From assembly GCA_022428005.1 (NCBI GenBank), contig JAKMDI010000018.1:1-44586 (forward strand): a DNA stretch of 44,586 nucleotides, given 5' to 3'. Source of the DNA: Flavobacteriaceae bacterium. Its GTDB lineage: Bacteria; Bacteroidota; Bacteroidia; Flavobacteriales; Flavobacteriaceae. The notes beneath the pieces are model-generated. The model saw only the letters and a list, made by a program, of their open reading frames with translations. It was not told the DNA's origin and did no database searches. Shown here piece after piece: positions 8,960 to 17,425 of this stretch (position 1 is its first letter; each line of letters starts with the position of its first letter). The position numbers and the translations under genes were made by a program.

Positions 8960-10594
8960 TTATAGTTCTTTTATCAATTCAAAACTGTCCATGACCCTTT
9001 TTTGGATTGATTCACCATAGCGGTCTTCTTTTTCAAAGAGCAAGGTCAGTTCTATCCCCCCCTGATCAAAATCGAAAACATGGGTCGTATAATTACAACG
9101 TACCCGTTTATCATTCCCCTTTTTGGGATAATCGAGTGTCCCATATATCTTTAACGCCGGCAAACCGGAAAGCGTGGTGATCTCCTCCTCTTTTATCAGG
9201 ATATTAACAGCGCCTCTCGATTGAAAATCGTTAATGATGCTATTGACCAGTTCTTGAATCTTTTGCTTCTGCAGCGCTTCCATCTCCTCCTCAGAGGGGG
9301 ATGTCTCACTTTGTTGTTTTGGTGCCTTTTTGGTAAATACCAAATCGATATAAAAAGGAGCATCGTAATCCCCAGAAGAAAATCGCAATGGGCTTCCTTT
9401 TTCTGAATTAATCCTTTTCAACACCTCGGGGGTAGAAAGCTTTACGGGCGGGGTTCCATATTGACTGCTGATCCATGTCTTGTTTTTCAACTTTATGGTA
9501 GGGTATCCTGCCAAGGTGTCTCTTACAGGGTAAAAACCATAGGTCCACACGGCAATACTAAATCCTAATATCAATAAAATTCCAAGCGAGGTAAAAGTCC
9601 ACTGCAACTGTTTCTTTCTTCTTCTTTTGGCCAACAGCAAGTGGTACTCCTCGCGTTCCCTTATTTCCTCTGGAGTGGGCTCAGGAAGGGCTTCTTTTGT
9701 CTCAATGACAATCTCCTCTACAAGGCCTCTGTCTTTGTTGGTCGTTCCAAAAGCAGGTAAGGAGCGGGCAAACTTAACCAAGTCCGCAGTTTGTAAAACT
9801 GTTTTAAGATTTTTTATGGTTTCTCGTTCCAGCTCCAATGTCCCGGACTGTTTTAGGGCTTCTAATTTTAACATCAATTCATCGGTAGTACTCTCCAAAG
9901 CAGAGATTTTTACCTCCTCTTCTAAGTATCTTCTAACGACATCTGTTAAGCGAGAATAATAATCTTTAAACTCCTGTTGTTCAGCAGGTGAAACACTCTC
10001 TAAGGCTTTTAATTCTTCTATGGCGCGCTCGAAAGGGAGACGCTTTTTTTTGCGTTCCTCTCTTTTTTTTCTGGCAAAGAAAAAGGCGTAGATCAACCCT
10101 ATCAGTAACAACACTATCAAAAAGCCATAGACGATATTTCGGGTGATGGCATCGTAGTTTTTTTCTACTTCAACAATGGGTTTGATGTCAAATAGATTTT
10201 GTTTTAGAGTGTCCACTGGTACCGTAGCTACTTGGATCAACAACGAATCTGATACTTTTGTAAAACCATTGATCATCACCTTTTGTGGCGGCAGCCAGTA
10301 GGCTCCAGAATCGAATTGTATGAGAGCATATTTTTTGGTGAATAAATAGTGACTTTCTGCCCTAAGAGTATCGATGGCGCTCTCTTCCAATACTTCAAAA
10401 GGCGCAAAAAAAGGAGGGTCGGAAAAAGTTACTAATGCAGAAGAATCTGCTTTGACCTGGAGCAGGTATTCTATTTTTTCACCAATGCGCATTTTGGTTG
10501 TATCTACAGCAATCGACACATCATAATCTGTTTGTGCTTGGACCCACGAGCAGGTGAAAATACTCCCCCATAAAAGCAAAATTATTTTGGTCAT
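8960..10594 (-). CDS. BatD-like membrane protein between DUF58 and batA (unnamed Bat-locus gene)
   Basis: The 544-residue product has a signal peptide (1-20, ending WVQAQ). A short beta-rich region follows (about 22-145, opening DYDVSIAVDTTKMRIGE like BatD domains). A membrane helix lies at about 151-174, then a charged helical cytoplasmic region (about 175-330, with LTDVVRRYLEEEVKI). A second helix is at about 335-357. The last ~185 residues are mixed and include PIKL-, DLVF- and LLFEKEDRYG-type beta strands. Genes with this layout often sit here in flavobacterial Bat loci, but I cannot give a proven function. It abuts the DUF58 gene with no gap. Confidence 0.75.
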   Translation of the reverse strand: MTKIILLLWGSIFTCSWVQAQTDYDVSIAVDTTKMRIGEKIEYLLQVKADSSALVTFSDPPFFAPFEVLEESAIDTLRAESHYLFTKKYALIQFDSGAYWLPPQKVMINGFTKVSDSLLIQVATVPVDTLKQNLFDIKPIVEVEKNYDAITRNIVYGFLIVLLLIGLIYAFFFARKKREERKKKRLPFERAIEELKALESVSPAEQQEFKDYYSRLTDVVRRYLEEEVKISALESTTDELMLKLEALKQSGTLELERETIKNLKTVLQTADLVKFARSLPAFGTTNKDRGLVEEIVIETKEALPEPTPEEIREREEYHLLLAKRRRKKQLQWTFTSLGILLILGFSIAVWTYGFYPVRDTLAGYPTIKLKNKTWISSQYGTPPVKLSTPEVLKRINSEKGSPLRFSSGDYDAPFYIDLVFTKKAPKQQSETSPSEEEMEALQKQKIQELVNSIINDFQSRGAVNILIKEEEITTLSGLPALKIYGTLDYPKKGNDKRVRCNYTTHVFDFDQGGIELTLLFEKEDRYGESIQKRVMDSFELIKEL

Positions 10595-11461
10595 TTAGCC
10601 CCTGGATTTAAAATAATTCAATAATTTTTTTACATAACTCTCATCCAAACGGCTGTGTAATGTTCCCGCACCGTTTTTATGAAAAAGGCCTTCAAACTCT
10701 CCCACCATCGATTGGTAATGTTTCGCATAAGCTTTTCTGACACTACTAGATTGCGTATTGACCCACGCGGTTTGTCCTGTCTCGTTATCGATCATGGGGA
10801 CCAAACCTATAATGGGGATATTTTCCTCGTGACGGTCATAGATGCGAATTCCCGTTAAATCGTGTTTTTTGGCAACTATTCTCAAGGTTTTCTCATAGCC
10901 CCCATCCATAAAATCTGACATCATGAAAACGATGGCTTTCTTTTTCATAACGCCCGATAAAAACTCCAATGCATTGCTTATACTCGTTTTTTGACTTTGA
11001 GGCTGATACTCTAAAAGCTCCCTGATGATCCTCAAAATATGGGAACGGCCTTTTTTTGGTGGAATGAATAATTCTACTTGGTCCGAAAAAAGTATGAGAC
11101 CCACCTTGTCATTGTTTTGCATGGCAGAAAAGGAAAGAGTAGCTGCAATTTCGGTTAGCTCCTCCCGTTTAAATTGCCCTTGTGTTCCAAACAGTTCAGA
11201 CCCACTGACGTCGATCATCAACATCAAAGTCAACTCTCTTTCTTCCTCAAAAACTTTTACATAGGGTTCATTGTAGCGCGCAGTTACATTCCAGTCAATA
11301 CTCCTAACGTCGTCACCATATTGATATTGTCTGACCTCACTGAAAGTCATTCCCCTACCCTTAAAAGTACTGTGATATTCTCCTCCGAAAATATTGTCAC
11401 TCAAACGACGGGTCTTGATTTCAATCTTACGAACTTTTTTTAAGAGCTCCTTAGTATCCAT
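10595..11461 (-). CDS. DUF58 domain protein of the Bat operon
   Basis: The 288-residue soluble protein shows the DUF58 hallmark around residues 45-90: RGMTFSEVRQYQYGDDVRSI, then DWNVTARYNEPYVKVFEEE. A VWA-like fold follows, with a MIDAS-type DVSGSELFG motif and SDFMDGG. There is no signal peptide or membrane helix, so it should be cytoplasmic. DUF58 proteins are nearly always encoded next to a MoxR ATPase and VWA proteins, as here. The gene lies 36 bp downstream of moxR. Confidence 0.93.
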   Translation of the reverse strand: MDTKELLKKVRKIEIKTRRLSDNIFGGEYHSTFKGRGMTFSEVRQYQYGDDVRSIDWNVTARYNEPYVKVFEEERELTLMLMIDVSGSELFGTQGQFKREELTEIAATLSFSAMQNNDKVGLILFSDQVELFIPPKKGRSHILRIIRELLEYQPQSQKTSISNALEFLSGVMKKKAIVFMMSDFMDGGYEKTLRIVAKKHDLTGIRIYDRHEENIPIIGLVPMIDNETGQTAWVNTQSSSVRKAYAKHYQSMVGEFEGLFHKNGAGTLHSRLDESYVKKLLNYFKSRG

Positions 11462-11497
11462 GAATGTAAAAATTTGAAGTAAAAAAAGGAAAACTTC

Positions 11498-12505
11498 CTA
11501 AGGGACTTCCACCTCGTTTATGATTTGACTGATCAAATCTTCAGTAGTAACATTTTCGGCCTCTGCTTCATAAGTCAGCCCTATTCTGTGCCGGAGTATA
11601 TCGTATATCACAGCGCGAACATCCTCAGGAATGACATACCCTCGATGTTTTAAAAAAGCGTGACATTTCGAGGCTGTCGCCAAATTAATACTTCCACGAG
11701 GAGAAGCTCCAAAATTAATCAATGGCTTAATAGAGGAAAGGTTGTAACGATCGGGATAACGTGTTGCAAATACTAAGTCGAGAATGTATTTTTCAATTTT
11801 TTCGTCCATATATATTTCCCTCACCGTTTCTTGAGCCGTTTGAATCTGCTTGGTGGTGACTACCGGTTTTATTTTTTCTTGGGTATTTTTTAAGTTAGAA
11901 CGAACGATAATTTGCTCCTCTTCCAATTTGGGATAATCGATCACTGTTTTTAGCATAAAACGGTCTACCTGGGCTTCGGGTAAAGGGTAGGTACCCTCTT
12001 GTTCCACGGGATTTTGCGTGGCCATCACCAAAAAAGGAGCAGGCAGCTTAAAGGTAGTATCTCCAATGGTGACTTGCTTTTCCTGCATGGCTTCTAATAA
12101 AGCTGATTGTACTTTGGCAGGGGCTCTGTTTATTTCATCGGCCAACACGAAATTGGCAAAAACAGGTCCTTTTTTAATGGTAAAATCGTTCTCCTTGATG
12201 TTGTAAATCATGGTCCCGATTACGTCGGCAGGTAGTAAATCGGGAGTAAACTGAACCCTGCTGAACTGGCCTTTTACGGCCTGACTCAGGGTATTGATCG
12301 CCAAGGTTTTCGCCAATCCAGGAACCCCTTCCAGCAGCACGTGGCCTCGGCCCAGCAGTCCGATGAGTAAACGCTCAACCATGTCTTTTTGCCCTACGAT
12401 GACTTTGTTGATCTCTAAGGTCAATAAATCTATAAAAGCACTCTCTTTCTCAATTTTTTCATTGATTGCTTTAATGTCAACGGTCTTGTTCATTGTTTCT
12501 TCCAT
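11498..12505 (-). CDS. MoxR family AAA+ ATPase
   Basis: The 335-residue ATPase heads the Bat operon. Walker A is GVPGLAKT (about 60-67) and Walker B is VLADEINRAP (Asp123-Glu124). A sensor-1 type stretch, MATQNPVEQEGTYPLPEAQ, and an arginine-rich ASPRGS segment follow. MoxR ATPases act as chaperone-like remodellers for VWA partner proteins. The start at 12505 gives MEETMNKTV; the second Met (12493) is possible. A 308-bp divergent region separates it from the SDR gene and must hold the operon promoter. Confidence 0.94.
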   Translation of the reverse strand: MEETMNKTVDIKAINEKIEKESAFIDLLTLEINKVIVGQKDMVERLLIGLLGRGHVLLEGVPGLAKTLAINTLSQAVKGQFSRVQFTPDLLPADVIGTMIYNIKENDFTIKKGPVFANFVLADEINRAPAKVQSALLEAMQEKQVTIGDTTFKLPAPFLVMATQNPVEQEGTYPLPEAQVDRFMLKTVIDYPKLEEEQIIVRSNLKNTQEKIKPVVTTKQIQTAQETVREIYMDEKIEKYILDLVFATRYPDRYNLSSIKPLINFGASPRGSINLATASKCHAFLKHRGYVIPEDVRAVIYDILRHRIGLTYEAEAENVTTEDLISQIINEVEVP

Positions 12506-12813
12506 AATAAAGTATCAATTAAATCAACTTTTTGAGATTTCAAAATTGAAAAATATTTCTTTTAAGGGTTGTTAATAATTGGTTAAAAGTAGAGGCTTTT
12601 GAGGTTTATTTAATGCCTTTAAAGTTTCTACATTGAGTTACTCAAAATTAATTTAATTTATAAAAATTACAAAGGGCTTTACAGCAATATACAGCTTTAT
12701 AAAAGACTTAATTGATTGTTAAAGTCATTAATCTATTTATAAATTTATAGGTTGAGCGTTTCAGAGTATAAATAAAATGTTGCTCACTCATAAGCTTAAA
12801 TTAACCACGTCAC
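12506..12813. other. 308-bp divergent intergenic region (moxR / SDR)
   Basis: This region is strongly AT-rich and has no reading frame worth calling. It contains one promoter candidate for the SDR gene (listed separately). It also has an imperfect dyad, GACTTAA (about 12704) with TTAAAGTC (about 12718). A leftward promoter for the Bat operon should be here, but I could not find a good TTG ... TAnnTTTG pair for it. Confidence 0.5.
12716..12747 (+). promoter_or_regulatory. Candidate flavobacterial promoter for the SDR gene
   Basis: TTG at 12716-12718 is followed after 21 bp by TAAATTTA at 12740-12747. This is close to the Bacteroidota primary sigma pattern (-33 TTG, -7 TAnnTTTG). Transcription would start near 12754 and leave a leader of about 60 nt before the ATG at 12814. 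Such matches are common in AT-rich DNA, so this is tentative. Confidence 0.3.
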
Positions 12814-13569
12814 ATGAGAGAAAAAGTCGTAATGATCACCGGAGCAAGTAGCGGTATTGGATGGGCTGCAGCACAAAAGATGGCCGAACAAGGTGCTCAG
12901 CTTATCCTTTGTGGCAGAAGAGAAGACCGGTTAAAAGAACTGCAATCACAATTGGATACCCCCTCCCATATTTTAGTATTTGACGTTGGCGATAAACAGG
13001 CCGTTTTTGAAAAAGTAAATTCCCTCCCTGACGCCTTTTCCTCCGTTGATGTATTAATAAATAATGCTGGGAACGCCCATGGACTCAGCCCTGTTCACGA
13101 AGCTGATATTGAGGATTGGGATGCCATGATTGACAGCAATGTAAAAGGGTTGATGTATGTTACCAAGGCCGTGCTACCCCCCATGGTCCAGAAAAAACAA
13201 GGGCATATTCTCAACATAGGATCAATTGCGGCAAAGGAAGTGTATCCCAACGGTAGCGTATATTGTAGCAGTAAATACGCTGTTGACGCTTTTACCAAGG
13301 GGTTGCGTATCGATTTAAATCCGATGGGCATAAAAGTCAGTGCCATCCATCCCGGAATGGTAAATACGGAATTTTCACAAGTCCGTTTTAAAGGAGATAA
13401 AAACCGAGCCGACGGCGTTTACAAGGGGCTACAACCCTTGGTTGCTGAGGATGTTGCCCATGTAATCTGTTACATGATTCAGGCCCCTTTGCACGTAAAC
13501 TTGGCGGATGTTCTCCTGCTTCCCAATGCCCAAGCCAGTACCTATGTGGCTCATAGAAAACCATCTTAA
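12814..13569 (+). CDS. SDR family oxidoreductase (YdfG-like)
   Basis: The 251-residue classical short-chain dehydrogenase carries the glycine loop GASSGIG (10-16), NNAG (83-86), and the catalytic Ser137, Tyr150 and Lys154 (YCSSK). The basic pair after the second strand (CGRREDRL) suggests NADP(H). The sequence resembles the YdfG group, which oxidises 3-hydroxy acids such as serine or 3-hydroxypropionate. The substrate here is unknown. It stands alone, divergent from the Bat operon and convergent with hflX. Confidence 0.88.
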   Translation: MREKVVMITGASSGIGWAAAQKMAEQGAQLILCGRREDRLKELQSQLDTPSHILVFDVGDKQAVFEKVNSLPDAFSSVDVLINNAGNAHGLSPVHEADIEDWDAMIDSNVKGLMYVTKAVLPPMVQKKQGHILNIGSIAAKEVYPNGSVYCSSKYAVDAFTKGLRIDLNPMGIKVSAIHPGMVNTEFSQVRFKGDKNRADGVYKGLQPLVAEDVAHVICYMIQAPLHVNLADVLLLPNAQASTYVAHRKPS

Positions 13570-13708
13570 TTACTTTAAACCCAAACTTTAACATTTAATC
13601 CGAATGTAATGGGCAGGCTCAAGTAATTAGAGCTTATGGAAAAACACCCCTTGTAAATTGAATCTAACTGGCCATGGAAATTCGATTCCCATGACTAATT
13701 AAGTGGAG

Positions 13709-14914
13709 CTATTCCAACCCCTCGGGATATAAAAAGTGATTGTAAGGAAAACGCGTAATATGGATTTTTCTGGTTTTTGCATATACACGCTCCCTAAAAA
13801 ATTGGAGGTTTTCTTTGTTCAAAGCCGAAATAAAAAGGGCCCGGTCATTGACCCGATGCATCCAAGTATTTTCCCATTCTTTCAAAGTGTAGTGTTTCGT
13901 AGATCTCTCCGCCACCAGGTCGGTCTCATCCCAGGGCGCTGGACGATAGGCGTCAATTTTATTAAAAACCATAAGGGTGGGTTTGTCTAAGCTCTTAATC
14001 TCACTCAAAATTTGATTCACAGAGGCTATGTGCTCTTCAAAATTGGGGTGGGAAATGTCTACCACGTGCAGCAGTAAATCAGCTTCTTTTACCTCGTCCA
14101 AGGTGCTTTTGAAAGACTCTACCAACTGGGTGGGTAGTTTTCGGATAAACCCTACGGTATCACTGAGCAGAAAAGGTAAATTTCCAATTACTACTTTTCT
14201 GACGGTGGTATCCAGTGTCGCAAATAGTTTGTTTTCAGCAAACACCTCACTCTTGGCGATGACATTCATAAGGGTAGATTTTCCTACATTGGTATAGCCC
14301 ACCAATGCCACCCTAACCAATGCCCCTCGATTGCCCCTTTGGGTTGCCATCTGTTTATCGATGATGATCAGTTTCTTCTTTAACAATGCTATTTTATCTC
14401 GAACAATTCGCCTGTCAGTTTCTATCTCGGTTTCTCCAGGGCCCCGCATTCCAATCCCTCCTCGCTGTCGCTCAAGGTGGGTCCACAAACCCTTCAATCG
14501 GGGGAGTAAGTACTCATACTGTGCCAGCTCAACTTGTGTCCTGGCATAACTGGTTTGGGCACGTTGGGCAAATATGTCCAATATAAGGCCCGTACGATCT
14601 AAAATCTTACAACGCAGTTTTTTTTCAATATTTACTTGTTGGGCAGGGGTTAGTTCATCGTCAAAAACTACAGTACTTACCTCTTGGTCACTGATGTATT
14701 GATCTACCTCTTCCATTTTTCCAGAACCAATAAAGGTCTTAGGGTTGGGGATTTGCATTTTCTGAACAAATCTTTGACCTACTATGCCTCCTGCTGTATG
14801 GACCAAAAATGCCAACTCATCTAAATATTCCTTGGCTTGATTTGGGTCTTGTTGGCTGTTAACAATCCCAACTATAACGGTTTTTTCGAGGGTTAGAGAT
14901 TTGGATTCAATCAT
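13709..14914 (-). CDS. hflX: GTPase HflX
   Basis: The 401-residue protein has the HflX N-terminal domain and the family motif GIGMRGPGETEIETDRR (about 153-169). The G domain follows, with G1 GYTNVGKS (206-213), G3 DTVGF (about 252-256) and G4 NKID (308-311). HflX binds the 50S subunit and can split stalled ribosomes under stress. The start at 14914 overlaps the lpxH-like stop by 8 bp, so the two are translated from one message. A 139-bp gap separates it from the convergent SDR gene. Confidence 0.95.
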   Translation of the reverse strand: MIESKSLTLEKTVIVGIVNSQQDPNQAKEYLDELAFLVHTAGGIVGQRFVQKMQIPNPKTFIGSGKMEEVDQYISDQEVSTVVFDDELTPAQQVNIEKKLRCKILDRTGLILDIFAQRAQTSYARTQVELAQYEYLLPRLKGLWTHLERQRGGIGMRGPGETEIETDRRIVRDKIALLKKKLIIIDKQMATQRGNRGALVRVALVGYTNVGKSTLMNVIAKSEVFAENKLFATLDTTVRKVVIGNLPFLLSDTVGFIRKLPTQLVESFKSTLDEVKEADLLLHVVDISHPNFEEHIASVNQILSEIKSLDKPTLMVFNKIDAYRPAPWDETDLVAERSTKHYTLKEWENTWMHRVNDRALFISALNKENLQFFRERVYAKTRKIHITRFPYNHFLYPEGLE

Positions 14915-15677
14915 TGAAATTCCTTTTCCAATTTTTTAATTCTAAAGATCTTCCGTCATATACTGCATAGGTAAAATGAGTGATCCAATCTCCCAGATTA
15001 ATATACCGTGCACTTTCGTTCAGTTTGATGTCCAGCGGAAGATGGCGGTGACCAAAAATAAAATAATCAAAATGCTCTTGCTTCAATTTTCTTTTGCAAT
15101 AAGCAACCAACCACTCTTTTTCTTCGCCCATAAATTTTACGTCTTTGGCTCCAGAAATCAATTTATTTTTTTGGGACATATACTGCCCCAAGGACACGCC
15201 CCAATCGGGATGAAGCCATCGAAAAAGCCATTTGGAAAGCGCATTGGTAAATATTTTTTTCATTAATTTATACCCTTTGTCCTCAGGACCTAAACCGTCA
15301 CCATGACCAACAAAAAAACGCGCATTACCCACTGACAAATCAATAGGGTGGTGGTGGACTTCTATACCCAGCTCTCTCTGAAAATAATCCCGCATCCAAA
15401 GGTCGTGATTGCCGACAAAAAAAATAATGGGAATCCCCGCATCAGAAATTTCCGCCAATTTCCCCAATACACGGACAAAGCCTTTGGGAACTACAGTCTT
15501 GTATTCAAACCAAAAATCAAACAAATCTCCCAATAGGTATATCGCGGCTGCATCCTTTCTTATTTCTTCCAACCAAGAAATAAAATATTTCTCACGTACC
15601 CGGCTTTCCGCTGGGTTTGGTAAACCCAAGTGGTTGTCCGATGCAAAATATATTTTTTTGTTTTTTGGAAGTTCCAT
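14907..15677 (-). CDS. UDP-2,3-diacylglucosamine diphosphatase family (LpxH-like) phosphoesterase
   Basis: From the ATG at 15677 (MELPKNKKIYFASDNHLG) the protein has 256 residues. The calcineurin-type metal motifs are all visible: SDNHLG (Asp14, His16), LLGDLFDFW (Asp51), VGNHD (90-92), VGHGDG and, near the C-terminus, FGHRHLP. LpxH removes UMP from UDP-2,3-diacylglucosamine in lipid A synthesis at the inner face of the membrane. An upstream in-frame start at 15722 would overlap the preceding PLP-enzyme gene by 29 bp and add a non-conserved leader. The later start leaves a 16-bp spacer and is preferred. Confidence 0.85.
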   Translation of the reverse strand: MELPKNKKIYFASDNHLGLPNPAESRVREKYFISWLEEIRKDAAAIYLLGDLFDFWFEYKTVVPKGFVRVLGKLAEISDAGIPIIFFVGNHDLWMRDYFQRELGIEVHHHPIDLSVGNARFFVGHGDGLGPEDKGYKLMKKIFTNALSKWLFRWLHPDWGVSLGQYMSQKNKLISGAKDVKFMGEEKEWLVAYCKRKLKQEHFDYFIFGHRHLPLDIKLNESARYINLGDWITHFTYAVYDGRSLELKNWKRNFND

Positions 15678-15693
15678 AAAGGAGGAAGTTACA

Positions 15694-16845
15694 CTAACCA
15701 ATCGCCTGATCCAAATCTTCAATCAGATCCTGAACGTCCTCTATTCCGACACTGAGACGAATTAAACCATCAACTACTCCACTTTTTTCCCGTATTTCTT
15801 TTGGAATGGAAGCGTGGGTCATTGAGGCAGGGTGACCTGCCAAGCTCTCAACACCTCCAAGGGATTCAGCCAAAGTAAATATTTTTAGATGCTCAACAAT
15901 TTTAATCGCCGATTTTAAGTCTCCTCCTTTGGGAATAAAAGAAAGCATTCCGCCAAAAGCTTTCATTTGTGTCTTGGCGATATCGTGATTGGGGTGATCG
16001 GTAAAACCAGGCCAGTACACCTTTTCTATTTTTGAATGTTGTTGCAGAAATGCCGCAACCTCAGCTCCATTTTCGCTGTGCCTTTCCATCCTTAAATGGA
16101 GTGTTTTTATCCCTCTTAGGGTGAGGAAACAATCCATGGGGCCAGGAACGGCTCCTGTGGAATTTTGAATAAATGCCAATTGTTCCTCAAGGGCGTCATC
16201 ATTGACTACCAATAGCCCCAACACCGTATCGCTGTGACCCGCGAGGTACTTTGTCGCCGAATGCATCACAATATCTGCTCCAAAATCGAGGGGTTGCTGC
16301 AGGTAGGGCGAGGAAAAAGTATTGTCAACCGCAACCAAGGTATTGTTGGCCTTTCCCAAAGCGGCAATAGCTCGAATATCTACAACATTCATCATTGGAT
16401 TGGTGGGGGTTTCTATCCAAATAAGTCGTGTTTTATCGTTGAGGTGTTGGGCCACCATTTCGGGCTTGTCCATATTCACAAAGTGAATTTTCAAGCCATA
16501 TTTTTCAAATATTTTAGTGAACAGTCTGTACGAACCTCCATAGAGATCGTTGGTGGAAATAATTTCATCTCCTGGATTAAAAAGTTTTAAAACGGTGTCC
16601 ATGGCCGCCATTCCAGATGCAAAGGCCAAACCATGCTTGCCGTTTTCGATACTGGCAATGGACCGTTCCAAAGCAGATCGGGTGGGGTTGTGCGTGCGGC
16701 TGTACTCATAACCCTGATGTCCACCGGGTGTGGATTGCGCATAGGTAGAAGTTTGATAAATCGGTGGCATCACTGCCCCATAGGCTTTGTCGGGTGATTG
16801 ACCCCCATGGATCGTAGCACTGTTAAAACGAAGTTTTTTCTCCAT
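15694..16845 (-). CDS. Cystathionine gamma-synthase/lyase type PLP enzyme
   Basis: The 383-residue enzyme belongs to the Cys/Met metabolism PLP family. Visible hallmarks are EYSRTHNPTR (about 47-56), FASGMAAM, YGGSYRLF, ETPTNP, VDNTFSSPYLQQP and the PLP lysine Lys199 in SATKYLAGHSD. The C-terminal LAESLGGVESL and RLSVGIED are typical of MetB/CGL-like enzymes. Synthase and lyase activities cannot be told apart by eye. I chose the ATG at 16845 over a GTG at 16863 because a good -7 box (TACCTTTG) lies at 16866-16873 and would place the transcript start past the GTG. Confidence 0.9.
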   Translation of the reverse strand: MEKKLRFNSATIHGGQSPDKAYGAVMPPIYQTSTYAQSTPGGHQGYEYSRTHNPTRSALERSIASIENGKHGLAFASGMAAMDTVLKLFNPGDEIISTNDLYGGSYRLFTKIFEKYGLKIHFVNMDKPEMVAQHLNDKTRLIWIETPTNPMMNVVDIRAIAALGKANNTLVAVDNTFSSPYLQQPLDFGADIVMHSATKYLAGHSDTVLGLLVVNDDALEEQLAFIQNSTGAVPGPMDCFLTLRGIKTLHLRMERHSENGAEVAAFLQQHSKIEKVYWPGFTDHPNHDIAKTQMKAFGGMLSFIPKGGDLKSAIKIVEHLKIFTLAESLGGVESLAGHPASMTHASIPKEIREKSGVVDGLIRLSVGIEDVQDLIEDLDQAIG

Positions 16846-16865
16846 TAAGTATTTCTTAAACACTG

Positions 16866-16873
16866 CAAAGGTA
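16866..16873 (-). promoter_or_regulatory. Candidate -7 box for the metB-like gene
   Basis: Read on the minus strand the octamer is TACCTTTG, a perfect match to the flavobacterial -7 pattern TAnnTTTG. A start site about 7 nt further would precede the ATG at 16845. No clear TTG is seen at the -33 position. Confidence 0.4.
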
Positions 16874-16940
16874 TTGGATTTTAAAGAAAGTTGATTCCTT
16901 ATTTACATTTCATAACAGCTAAGCTATTTTATCCGTGCAA

Positions 16941-16967
16941 TTGGGGAACCAAACCTTGGTTTACCAA
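16941..16967. promoter_or_regulatory. GntR-type operator copy between the metB-like and arsC-like genes
   Basis: TTGGTTTACCAA at 16956-16967 is the exact reverse complement of the 12-mer repeated in front of the alginate lyase gene at 26419. A related palindrome, TTGGGGAACCAA, lies at 16941-16952. A chance exact copy of a 12-mer in a window this size is unlikely. The site is about 95 bp from both divergent genes. It could tie the arsC-like/EamA unit or the PLP enzyme to the GntR regulon, but binding is unproven. Confidence 0.45.
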
Positions 16968-17068
16968 AATGGCTAAATTGATTTTGGACTCCCATATATT
17001 TACAAAACCAGACTAAAAGGCTTTTTTAATTCCACCTAAAAAGCATTTCTTTGCACTATATTTTTTAA

Positions 17069-17425
17069 ATGAACTATTTTCTTTATCTGAGCAGTTGTGA
17101 TACCTGCAAAAGAATCATTGCAGAGCTACCCCTTACCCAGGACGTAGAAATGATTGATATAAAGAAAAATCCCATTACACAGAATCAGTTGACGGACCTG
17201 CACCAGGCCACTGGAAGCTATGTGGAATTGATCAACAAACGGGCGCAATTGTTCAAAAAGCGCCAAATCGATACTCAAAATATAAGCGACGAAACAGCAA
17301 AAAAATTACTGCTGGAGCACTATACTTTTCTCAAACGCCCAGTTCTTGTCTACCAAAATAGGGTTTTTATTGGCAACAGTAAAGCCACTATTGCTGAGGC
17401 TAAAAAATGGTTGGATGAACACTAG
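17069..17425 (+). CDS. ArsC/Spx-family (thioredoxin-fold) protein
   Basis: The 118-residue protein has the ArsC-like fold pattern. It opens with a strand and a Cys10-Asp-Thr-Cys13 pair, then LTDLHQATGSYVELINKRAQLFKK, and the cis-Pro segment FLKRPVLVYQNRVFIG. Members are annotated as arsenate reductases or as YffB/Spx-like proteins, and the sequence does not settle which. No arsenic genes are nearby. The gene overlaps the EamA transporter gene by 11 bp and is probably co-transcribed with it. Confidence 0.8.
   Translation: MNYFLYLSSCDTCKRIIAELPLTQDVEMIDIKKNPITQNQLTDLHQATGSYVELINKRAQLFKKRQIDTQNISDETAKKLLLEHYTFLKRPVLVYQNRVFIGNSKATIAEAKKWLDEH

Noticed and set aside
13570-13708. Search for a terminator between the SDR gene and hflX
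   Set aside because: Only a weak, bulged CATGG dyad is present with no T run. Not enough to call.
15617-15628. TTGGTAAACCCA, 11 of 12 match to the operator
   Set aside because: It lies inside the lpxH-like coding region, is single, and has no promoter beside it. Probably chance.
15681-15686. GGAGGA next to the lpxH-like start
   Set aside because: It is on the plus strand while the gene is on the minus strand, so it cannot serve as a ribosome site.
15678-15722. Longer N-terminus for the LpxH-like protein
   Set aside because: The extra residues overlap the metB-like gene and are not part of the phosphoesterase fold.
17346-17414. Longer N-terminus for the EamA transporter
   Set aside because: It is out-of-frame reading of the arsC-like gene. 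The first membrane helix starts right after the ATG at 17415.
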